DNA of 19,992 bases. Origin: JBKBRC01 sp046292345. Its GTDB lineage: Bacteria; Bacteroidota; Rhodothermia; Rhodothermales; Rubricoccaceae. The stretch's first letter is position 1. Every line of letters starts with the position of its first letter. Location of the stretch: the NCBI GenBank assembly GCA_046292345.1, contig JBKBRC010000042.1:1-19992 (forward strand), read 5' to 3'. A model generated the notes under the pieces. The model made no database searches, was not told where the DNA came from, and saw only the letters and a program-made list of their open reading frames with translations. A program made the position numbers and the translations under genes. Below, one piece after another: positions 7,021 through 14,387 of this stretch.

Positions 7021-7103
7021 GCCTGCCGCAGCCGGCCTGCCGCAGCCGGCCTGCCACTGGGCAGGCTGCTACCGGGCGCTGCTACCGGGCGCTGCTACCG
7101 GGC
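7021..7103. repeat. Adjacent 14-bp and 13-bp tandem repeats downstream of hslU
   Basis: In the spacer of about 230 bp between hslU and the acyltransferase gene, GCCTGCCGCAGCCG is repeated at 7021-7034 and 7035-7048 with a further half copy. Ten bases later GCTGCTACCGGGC is repeated three times exactly (7065-7077, 7078-7090, 7091-7103). Between the arrays GCCTGCC (7049-7055) and GGCAGGC (7060-7066) form a 7-bp hairpin with a 4-nt loop, which could slow or stop transcription after hslU; no T-run follows. Confidence 0.9.
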
Positions 7104-7122
7104 AGGCTGCGACAGGTTGTCG

Positions 7123-8562
7123 CTACAGGATATACTGCGTCAGGTCGCGGTTCTGGACGACGCTGCCGAGCCGCGCCCGCACGTCGTCGAGCGTGATCAC
7201 GACTTCATCGGACGAGGCGCCCTCGGGCAAGTCGAAGAGCAGGTCCTCGAGCAGCGTCGTCAGGATCGTGTGCAGCCGCCGCGCGCCGATGTTCTCGACC
7301 TCTTCGTTGACCTGCGCCGCGATGCGCGCCACCTCGCGCACGGCGGCGTCTTCGAAGCGGAGCCGCACGTTCTCCGACGCGAAGAGGGCCTGGTACTGCT
7401 TCAGGAGCGCGTTCTCGGGCTCGGAGAGGATGCGCACGAAGTCCTCCTCGGAGAGGCTGCCGAGCTCGACGCGAATCGGGAAGCGGCCCTGGAGCTCAGG
7501 GATCAGGTCGCTCGGCTTCGAGACGTGGAACGCGCCCGAGGCGATAAACAGGATGTGGTCGGTCTTGACCGGCCCGTGCTTCGTCACGACGGTCGAGCCC
7601 TCGACGATGGGCAGCAGGTCGCGCTGGACGCCCTCGCGGCTCACGTCCGGGCCGCTGCCCTCGCCCTGCCGGCCGGCGACCTTGTCGATCTCGTCGATGA
7701 AGACAATGCCGGACTGCTCGACGAGCCGGAGGGCGTCGGCCTTGGCCGCCTCCTCGTCGACGAGCTTTTGCGCCTCCTCCTGCGTGAGCAGCTCGAGCGC
7801 CTCGGGGACCTTCACGCGGCGCTTCTTGCGCTGCTTGCCGAGCCCGCCGAACATCTCCTGGAGGTTGAGGCCCATCTCCTCCATGCCCATCGGGCCGAAC
7901 ATCTGGAGCGTGGGCGTGCGCGCAAGCGTGACATCGACCTCGACCTCGCGCGCGTCGAGGCGGCCGTCGCGGAGCATGTCGCGGAAGCGTTCGCGGGTGC
8001 GGCGGCGCAGGTCTTCGTCGGCCTCGGCCTCGGGAGTGGGGGCCGGCGGCTGCGCCGGAAAGCCGAAGCCCGGGCCGGGCACGACGGGCCGGGGACGCTC
8101 GGGCGCGGGCAGGAGCAGGTCCAGGAGGCGCTCCTCGGCGGCGGCGGCGGCGGCGTCGCGCACGCGCTCGGCCTGCGCCTCGCGCGCCTGCGCGACCGCA
8201 AGGTCCATCAGGTCGCGGATCATCGCCTCCACGTCACGCCCGACGTAGCCGACCTCGGTGAATTTGGTCGCCTCGACCTTGATGAACGGCGCGCCGGCGA
8301 GCCGGGCCAGGCGGCGGGCGATCTCGGTTTTGCCCACGCCCGTCGGGCCGATCATGATGATGTTGGCCGGCGTGATCTCGTCCCGCATCGGAGCGGGCGC
8401 GTGCAGGCGGCGCCAGCGGTTGCGCAGCGCGATGGCGACGCTCTTCTTGGCCTCGGTCTGCCCGACGACGTACTTGTCGAGCTCGGCGACGATCTGGCGG
8501 GGCGTGAGCGCGGCGAGGCCGTCCGTGGCCGGCGACGCGGCGGGAGGCGGGAGCAGGTCCAT
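7123..8562 (-). CDS. hslU: HslU, ATPase subunit of the HslVU protease
   Basis: The 479-residue AAA+ unfoldase shows Walker A GPTGVGKT (72-79), the central pore loop GYVG within FTEVGYVGRDVE (105-108), Walker B IVFIDEID (286-293), the sensor segment ASGAFHVSKPSDLIPELQGR and the C-terminal NRDLTQYIL tail. That tail inserts into HslV to activate it. HslU unfolds substrates and threads them into the HslV chamber in the cytoplasm. It is longer than the E. coli protein (443 residues), mainly through a Pro-rich insert at about 151-180 in the I domain. The ATG at 8562 is the start; no Shine-Dalgarno is present. It is the last gene of the hslV, NYN, hslU set and is separated from the NYN gene by 119 nt. 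Confidence 0.98.
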   Translation of the reverse strand: MDLLPPPAASPATDGLAALTPRQIVAELDKYVVGQTEAKKSVAIALRNRWRRLHAPAPMRDEITPANIIMIGPTGVGKTEIARRLARLAGAPFIKVEATKFTEVGYVGRDVEAMIRDLMDLAVAQAREAQAERVRDAAAAAAEERLLDLLLPAPERPRPVVPGPGFGFPAQPPAPTPEAEADEDLRRRTRERFRDMLRDGRLDAREVEVDVTLARTPTLQMFGPMGMEEMGLNLQEMFGGLGKQRKKRRVKVPEALELLTQEEAQKLVDEEAAKADALRLVEQSGIVFIDEIDKVAGRQGEGSGPDVSREGVQRDLLPIVEGSTVVTKHGPVKTDHILFIASGAFHVSKPSDLIPELQGRFPIRVELGSLSEEDFVRILSEPENALLKQYQALFASENVRLRFEDAAVREVARIAAQVNEEVENIGARRLHTILTTLLEDLLFDLPEGASSDEVVITLDDVRARLGSVVQNRDLTQYIL

Positions 8563-8681
8563 AGGTAGGGGCCGGCGTTACGGGCCGGCGGCTGATGCGC
8601 GGGGCGGCTCTGCGGAGCACGCGGCGGAGGCGTCCCCCCGGCGAGGGCCGGACGGGAGCAGGAGCGGAGCGAGGAGCGATC

Positions 8682-9719
8682 TCAGGCGCGCGGCACGGCG
8701 GCGGCGTCCCTGGCGGCGTCCTCGGCAAGGCCCTCGCCGTTCTCGAGTTCGTCTTCAGGTCCGTCCTCGAAGTCGTCCTCGAAGTCGTCGTCTGCTGCGT
8801 AGTCGTCCCCGTGGGCAGCGGGCGTCTGCGCGGCGCGCTGCCGCGCCTTCTCCTCTTCCTCCTCGCGCAGCTCCTCGCGGATCTCGAGCACGGCCGGGTG
8901 CTCCTCGTTGACGATGAGGACGGTGTAGTCGTAGGGCATGCCGCGGCGCCGCTCGAGGCGGGCGGCCCCGGAGGCCTCGAGGTCGGCCACGAGCGACTTG
9001 GGGTCGTGCCCGTCCACGTCGCCGATCTCCTCGGAGAGGCGGCGCAGCAGGGGCGTGAGGTAGATCTCGTCGTACTGCCCGAAGAAGCGCTCGATGACCT
9101 CGATGGCGTCGTAGTCGATGTCGTGCGGAAGGTCCGTGACGGGCTGGAAGACGGTCTTCTCGATGGGCGTCCCGACGGCCGTCTCGGCCGAGAGCGCGTC
9201 GCCGGGCATGAGCCCGGCCGCATCGATGAAGAGGCCGCCGCCGGTGTGGGCGAGCAGGTACGGCGTGAGGTGCTCGCGGAAGCCAACGAAGTGAACGCGC
9301 CGCCCGGCGGCCAGCAGCGCCTGCGCGGCGGGGATGTAGTCGCGGTCGCCGCCGACGAGGGCGACCGTGGCCAGCTCAGGGTAGCGCTCGGCGATCTCGG
9401 CGGCTTCGAGCGCGAGCTGCATGTCGGACGTGTTGCGGTGCATCGTGTGGGGGACGTACACCGGGCGGATGCCGCTCAGGTAGAGCGTGCGCTGAATGTG
9501 GCGCGAGTCGACCTCGAGGCTGGGGAAGTCCGCGATGGCGGTCGCCCGGACGACGCGCACGCCCTCCTCGGCGAGGCGGTCGAGCAGTCCGCGTACGAGC
9601 AGCACGGCCGCGTCGGCGACCGAGGCGCCGCCCTCGAGACGGTTTTTGAGATAGTGGTGCAGATTCTGGTAATCGATGAGCACGGCGCCGAGCGTGGGCG
9701 CGGAGGAAGCTTGGGTCAT
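8682..9719 (-). CDS. NYN-domain (LabA/DUF88-like) predicted ribonuclease
   Basis: The 345-residue protein begins with a NYN/PIN-like nuclease domain (about 11-168). It carries the expected acidic residues: Asp16 and Asn19 in LIDYQNLH, Asp99 in TSDMQLALE, and Asp125/Asp127 in VGGDRDYIP. The domain ends with LLAHTGGGLFID. A second region (about 200-280) looks like a small winged-helix/LOTUS-type module of the kind often found after NYN domains. The C-terminus (about 283-335) is a charged coil and strongly acidic tail. NYN proteins usually cut RNA with bound Mg2+. The gene starts 27 nt after the hslV stop and is followed by hslU, so it is almost certainly co-transcribed with the protease. The target RNA is unknown. 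Confidence 0.88.
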   Translation of the reverse strand: MTQASSAPTLGAVLIDYQNLHHYLKNRLEGGASVADAAVLLVRGLLDRLAEEGVRVVRATAIADFPSLEVDSRHIQRTLYLSGIRPVYVPHTMHRNTSDMQLALEAAEIAERYPELATVALVGGDRDYIPAAQALLAAGRRVHFVGFREHLTPYLLAHTGGGLFIDAAGLMPGDALSAETAVGTPIEKTVFQPVTDLPHDIDYDAIEVIERFFGQYDEIYLTPLLRRLSEEIGDVDGHDPKSLVADLEASGAARLERRRGMPYDYTVLIVNEEHPAVLEIREELREEEEEKARQRAAQTPAAHGDDYAADDDFEDDFEDGPEDELENGEGLAEDAARDAAAVPRA

Positions 9720-9746
9720 GGGGTGAATACTGTGCGGGAGAGTGGG

Positions 9747-10340
9747 TCAGGCATCGGAGGCAGGCGCTGTGGGGGCGTCGAGCTCCAGCACTGTCGTGTG
9801 GTGGTTGGTATAGATACAGATGTCGGCCGCGATGGCGAGCCCGTGCTCGACCATCTCTCGCGCGGAGAGGTGGGGGGCGTGCGCGAGCATGGCGCGCGCG
9901 GCCGCCAGCGCGTAGGCGCCGCCGGAACCGATGGCGAGGATCGGATCATCAGGCTCGATGACGTCGCCCGTGCCCGAGATCAGGAGCAGCTTGTCGGGTG
10001 CGGCCACGGCCAGCAGCGCCTCGAGGCGGCGCAGGTAGCGGTCGGCGCGCCAGTCCTTGGCGAGCTCGACGGCGGCGCGCATTGTGTTGCCACCGTACTG
10101 CTCGAGCTTGCGCTCGAAGCGCTCGAAGAGCGTGAACGCGTCGGCGGTGGAGCCCGCGAAGCCGGCCAGGAGGCGCCCGCCGTGGAGCGCACGCACCTTG
10201 CGCGCGGTGTGCTTGAGCACAGTGTCCTTCATCGTTGCCTGGCCGTCCGAGCCCAGAGCCACGCGGCCGTCGTGGAGCACGCCGAGGACCGTCGTGGAGC
10301 GGATGAGCGGGGCAGCGGGGGCTTCGGCGGGCACGGACAT
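9747..10340 (-). CDS. hslV: HslV, proteolytic subunit of the HslVU protease
   Basis: The 197-residue product is a threonine peptidase of the proteasome beta-subunit family. The hallmark segments are TTVLGVLHDGRVALGSDGQAT, GFAGSTADAFTLFERFERKL, AVELAKDWR, LRRLEALLAVA, AIGSGGAYALAAARAML and ADICIYTNH. Alignment by eye places the catalytic Thr at residue 16, so a 15-residue propeptide (MSVPAEAPAAPLIRS) must be removed; E. coli HslV only loses its Met. The ATG at 10340 is chosen because the longer frame back to 10466 adds non-conserved sequence. Downstream, the NYN gene and hslU follow on the same strand. A promoter-like GAACTTGC lies at 10385-10392. Confidence 0.97.
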   Translation of the reverse strand: MSVPAEAPAAPLIRSTTVLGVLHDGRVALGSDGQATMKDTVLKHTARKVRALHGGRLLAGFAGSTADAFTLFERFERKLEQYGGNTMRAAVELAKDWRADRYLRRLEALLAVAAPDKLLLISGTGDVIEPDDPILAIGSGGAYALAAARAMLAHAPHLSAREMVEHGLAIAADICIYTNHHTTVLELDAPTAPASDA

Positions 10341-10384
10341 GAGCGGGAGCAGGGGGCAGCGCAGTGGTAAAGCGAACGGGCCGC

Positions 10385-10392
10385 GCAAGTTC
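10385..10392 (-). promoter_or_regulatory. Weak promoter-like element upstream of hslV (GAACTTGC)
   Basis: The minus strand reads GAACTTGC, one base from TAnnTTGC, 44 nt before the hslV ATG in the 139-bp gap between dacB and hslV. It would allow transcription of hslV, the NYN gene and hslU independently of dacB. Confidence 0.3.
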
Positions 10393-10479
10393 ACGCTGCT
10401 ACGCAGGCGCTGCACGCCCGGATGCAATCTTGGCTGATCCTGCACGCCCTCGTACGCCCGCGGCATGCAGGAGCGCCGG

Positions 10480-11970
10480 TCAGCGGAGGTTGGCGAGCAG
10501 CTCCACGACCGCGTCCTGCGCCCGGTTGACGCGCGCCGTCGGCACCGTGTAGTCGTTGCAGAGCAGCGCGAAGGCGATCGTGTGGCCGTTGGCGGCCGTG
10601 ACGTAGCCCGAGAGCGTGCGCACGTTGCGGATGAAGCCGGTCTTGGCGCGCACGTTGCCGCGCGCGCGGCCCGAGGCGTAGCGGTTGCGGAGCGTGCCCG
10701 TCAGGCCGCCCACGGCGAGCGAGCGCACGAACGCCTCGCGCACGGCATCGTCCTCGTGCTCGTGCATCGCCTGCAGGATGGCGACCAGGCAAAGCGGCGT
10801 GAGGCGGTTCAGGCGCGAGAGCCCGGAGCCGTCGGCGATGCGGAGCGTGCCGGGATCCACGCCGATGCGGCGCAGAAAGGGCTCGGCCGCAGCAGCGCCG
10901 GCGCCGACCGAGCCGACGGCGTGCTCGCGCCCGCGGTAGCCGTACGCGCCGACGGTGCGCAGCAGGTGCTCGGCGTAGAGGTTGTTGCTGTCCGAGTTGG
11001 TGACGTTGATGATGGCGCGCAGAGGGGGCGAGCGGTACGTGGCCACGCGTGTCATGGTCTCGTAGCGCGGGAAGGTGTCCCACTCGTCTACGGTGATGGC
11101 CTCGCCGTCCACCTGGATGCCGGCCTGGCGCAGCACGCCCACGAGCGTAGCCACGAAGAAGCGCGACGGGTTGGAGACGGCCACGCGCTGCCGGTGCGTG
11201 CGCCCGGCAGGCACGCTCGCGCTGACGGTGAAGACGTTGTCGCCGAGGCCGCGGTCTACGCTCGCCTGCGGGCCGCCCCCGCGCGAGGTCGTCGTCTGGT
11301 TGACGAGCGTGACGTAATCGTAGTCGGGCGAGGCCGAGAGGGCGGCGCGCTGGCCGGGCGCCGTGCCGCGCACGGTCAGCTCGACCGTGCCCTCGTTGAA
11401 CTGGAGGCCGGAGGACTCCGCGCCGTAGGCACGGACGACGTTGCTCCAGTCCCAGCCCTCGCCGTAGGGTTCGTTCTCGAACACCGAGTGGTCGCCTACG
11501 ATGGGCCCCGTCACGCGGCGGATGCCCTGGGCGAGCAGGCTGTCGGCCCATTGCCGGAACGTGCGCGTCAGGTCCGGGCTGACCTGGCGGGAGCCGAACG
11601 AGGGGTCGCCGGAGCCGCGCACGACGAGCGAGCCGTAGAGCGTGCCGCCGCGCACGGCGCCGTTGGCGTAGAGGCGCGTCTCGTAGCGGAAATCCGGGCC
11701 GAGCGCGTCGAGCGCCGCCGCGGTCGTGTAGAGCTTCATGGTCGAGGCCGGAATGAACCGGTTCTCGGCGTTGCGCGCGTAGAGCGTGCGCCCGGTCTCG
11801 AGGTCGACGATGAGGGCGCCCCAGTAGGCGTTCTCGAAGTCGCGCGCGTCGAGGATGGCGTCGATCTGGTCGGCGAGCGCGTAGAGGGTGGCGGCGGACT
11901 GCGCGGCGGCGCGCGGCGGCGCCAGCAGAAGCAGCACGGCCAGAGCGAGGAGCAGCGGGTGACAGGGCAT
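10480..11970 (-). CDS. dacB: D-alanyl-D-alanine carboxypeptidase/endopeptidase (PBP4 type)
   Basis: The 496-residue protein begins with a signal peptide (MPCHPLLLALAVLLLLAPP...AAAQ, about 1-24) and carries the three penicillin-binding active-site motifs of the S13 family. These are SxxK as STMK (76-79), SxN as SNN (about 328-330) and KTG (about 443-445). The long insert between the first two motifs is typical of PBP4/DacB. It trims or cuts peptide cross-links of periplasmic peptidoglycan. The ATG at 11970 is preferred because it puts the signal peptide at the N-terminus; a longer frame back to 12066 only adds a Pro/Arg-rich stretch. It follows mreC on the same strand, linking it to cell elongation. 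It may have its own promoter at 12136-12143. Confidence 0.95.
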   Translation of the reverse strand: MPCHPLLLALAVLLLLAPPRAAAQSAATLYALADQIDAILDARDFENAYWGALIVDLETGRTLYARNAENRFIPASTMKLYTTAAALDALGPDFRYETRLYANGAVRGGTLYGSLVVRGSGDPSFGSRQVSPDLTRTFRQWADSLLAQGIRRVTGPIVGDHSVFENEPYGEGWDWSNVVRAYGAESSGLQFNEGTVELTVRGTAPGQRAALSASPDYDYVTLVNQTTTSRGGGPQASVDRGLGDNVFTVSASVPAGRTHRQRVAVSNPSRFFVATLVGVLRQAGIQVDGEAITVDEWDTFPRYETMTRVATYRSPPLRAIINVTNSDSNNLYAEHLLRTVGAYGYRGREHAVGSVGAGAAAAEPFLRRIGVDPGTLRIADGSGLSRLNRLTPLCLVAILQAMHEHEDDAVREAFVRSLAVGGLTGTLRNRYASGRARGNVRAKTGFIRNVRTLSGYVTAANGHTIAFALLCNDYTVPTARVNRAQDAVVELLANLR

Positions 11971-12241
11971 GAGCAAGCGGTCAGGGGGACGTCGGGGGGA
12001 GGGCCGGCGTCGTCCGGAGTCCTGAGCCGGGTCCGGGCCGCTGGTCGGGGCGCTCGGGCGGGGCACTCGGCGCGCGCGGAGCCGCTCCGACAGGCGGGCG
12101 TGACCGGGTACGGGAGGCGGACGCAGCCTGCGCGTCTAAGGTAGGCCTGCCCGCGGCGCAGAGAATTGCGATTCTGCGGCGACGGGCGCGCGGGCCCGCC
12201 GCCGTGGCCCTTCGCCGTGCGGCGCAGGCGGGCGCCTGTCG
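11971..12241. other. Spacer between mreC and dacB
   Basis: This 271-bp gap holds no gene I can support, and in particular no mreD. On the minus strand it has a small GC hairpin (CAGGC/GCCTG, 12225-12238) directly after the mreC stop and a promoter-like TACCTTAG at 12136-12143 (a fair match to TAnnTTTG). The promoter call is weak. Confidence 0.35.
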
Positions 12242-13087
12242 TCAGAGGCCGAGCGTGTCGCGCGCGGCTTCCTCGAGGCGCGCGCGCTGCGCGTCTGGCT
12301 CGACGAGCAGCACGTACACGAAGTTGACCTGCGAGATGGGCGCCGCCGGTTGCAGGTAGATGATGTAGTCGTTGCGGCCGCGGGCCGCAAACGCCGTGTC
12401 GACGCGCCCGATGGGCAGGCCCGGCGGGAAGATGCCGCTGAAGGCGCTCGTCGTGACGAGCATGCCGCGCTCGATCTGCTCGGTGCGCGTCACGTACTCC
12501 ATGACGAGGCGGTCGCGCGCGACGCCGTCCCAGCGCACGAGGCCGTCCTGCCCGATCGCGTCCACAAGGGCGGGCACGGCGAACTGCGTGTTCTGGTGCG
12601 GCATGACGACGCTGTAGCGCGGGCCCGCGAGCACGATCTTGCCCACCACGCCGCGCTCGTCCACGACCGGCATGCCCTCGCGCACGCCCTGCGCCGTGCC
12701 CACGTTGATCGTGAGCAGGTTGGCCTGCTCGGTGAAGTCCTTGCTCACCACGCGCGCGATCACGCGCGGGATGCCGAGCGAGTCGGGCGCGCCGAGCAGG
12801 GCGCGCAGGCGTTCGTTCTCGAGGCGCGCCTCGCGCAGGCGGGCGACCTCGGCCGAGAGCGCGATGGCCTCCGCGCGCAGGCGCTCGTTCTCGCCGAGCG
12901 CGCGCCGGAAGTGTCCCGCGCGCGCGAAGAGCGTCTCGACGGGCGCCGTCAGGTGGAGGCTGGCCGCGCGTGCGGCGCGCAGGGCCGGGCCGTCGCGCGT
13001 CACGTACATCCCGGCCGAGACGGCGAGCAGCGTCAGCAGCAGCACGTAGTCGCGGCTGCGCTCCCAGAACGAGGGGCCGGCGGGCAT
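12242..13087 (-). CDS. mreC: Rod shape-determining protein MreC
   Basis: The 281-residue product has a short cytoplasmic N-terminus, one membrane segment (about 13-30, YVLLLTLLAVSAGMYVT), a coiled coil (about 60-98, ENERLRAE and ENERLRALLG) and the two-barrel periplasmic MreC domain (about 105-270). Recognisable family segments include ARVVSKDF, LLTINVGTAQGVREGMPVV, GVVGKIV and PPGLPIGRV. MreC links the MreB filament to the elongation synthases in the periplasm. The start is the ATG at 13087, 59 nt after the mreB stop. A promoter-like TAGTTTGC lies 28 nt upstream. mreD is not found after it; dacB follows instead. Confidence 0.96.
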   Translation of the reverse strand: MPAGPSFWERSRDYVLLLTLLAVSAGMYVTRDGPALRAARAASLHLTAPVETLFARAGHFRRALGENERLRAEAIALSAEVARLREARLENERLRALLGAPDSLGIPRVIARVVSKDFTEQANLLTINVGTAQGVREGMPVVDERGVVGKIVLAGPRYSVVMPHQNTQFAVPALVDAIGQDGLVRWDGVARDRLVMEYVTRTEQIERGMLVTTSAFSGIFPPGLPIGRVDTAFAARGRNDYIIYLQPAAPISQVNFVYVLLVEPDAQRARLEEAARDTLGL

Positions 13088-13115
13088 GAGGCGGAGCGGG
13101 GCGGGGACGGGGCGC

Positions 13116-13143
13116 GCAAACTACGCCGCCCCGCCGCCGGGGC
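13116..13143 (-). promoter_or_regulatory. mreB-mreC junction: hairpin plus promoter-like TAGTTTGC
   Basis: Directly after the mreB stop, the minus strand has a 6-bp GC stem (arms 13138-13143 and 13128-13133) followed by TAGTTTGC (13123-13116). The latter matches the TAnnTTG element of this window and lies 28 nt before the mreC ATG. It could be an internal promoter for mreC. The hairpin with a short T-run could instead be a weak terminator tuning mreB above mreC. Confidence 0.4.
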
Positions 13144-13146
13144 GCG

Positions 13147-14160
<1,014 letters not shown>

Positions 14161-14216
14161 AGGCTATGGGGGCTTCGAGGCGCGGGGGCGCCAGGCACGG
14201 GCGGCGGCGATGGAAT

Positions 14217-14295
14217 GCGGCCGCAGGCGCAGCCCCCGGGCGCCCTCGGCACGGGGGCGTGCGCGAGCGCGCGGAGGGACTCCGCCTGCGGCCGC
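14217..14295 (-). promoter_or_regulatory. Long inverted repeat in the mreB leader
   Basis: GCGGCCGCAGGCG at 14217-14229 is repeated perfectly inverted at 14283-14295, with 53 nt between the arms. The loop contains a nested 7-bp stem (GCCCCCG/CGGGGGC). The outer stem begins just downstream of the TAGCTTGC element, so the mreB mRNA 5' end would be almost entirely folded. It may be an mRNA-stabilising or translational control structure; no known riboswitch is recognised. Confidence 0.6.
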
Positions 14296-14297
14296 GC

Positions 14298-14305
14298 GCA
14301 AGCTA
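14298..14305 (-). promoter_or_regulatory. Putative mreB promoter -7 element (TAGCTTGC)
   Basis: The minus strand reads TAGCTTGC inside a 16-nt word (GGGCTCCGTAGCTTGC, 14298-14313) that recurs exactly at 17706-17721 upstream of the propeller lipoprotein gene. A CTCCCGGAG near-palindrome lies 9 nt further upstream (14315-14323). The distance to the mreB start is 137 nt. Confidence 0.5.
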
Positions 14306-14349
14306 CGGAGCCCCCTCCGGGAGGGCCGGGAAGTGCGGGGGAATTTTTG

Positions 14350-14381
14350 CCCTGCCCCGGGCGTGGCGGCCCGGGGCAGGG
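14350..14381 (-). terminator. Strong hairpin directly after purH
   Basis: A 13-bp perfect GC-rich stem (arms 14350-14362 and 14369-14381, 6-nt loop) starts six bases after the purH stop and separates purH from mreB. On the minus strand it is followed by GCAAAAATTC rather than a T-run; the T-run lies on the plus strand before the stem. Termination or mRNA 3'-end protection is likely from position, but it is not a canonical intrinsic terminator. Confidence 0.5.
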
Positions 14382-14387
14382 GCGGGC

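Noticed and set aside
7021..7103. CRISPR array
   Set aside because: Units are 13-14 bp and directly adjacent with no spacers, and no cas gene is nearby.
5641..8568. A 975-codon open frame on the plus strand
   Set aside because: It runs antisense to hslU and the acyltransferase/GT-C genes, has low-complexity Arg/Gly/Glu-rich composition with no domain signature, and is expected from GC-rich third codon positions on the opposite strand.
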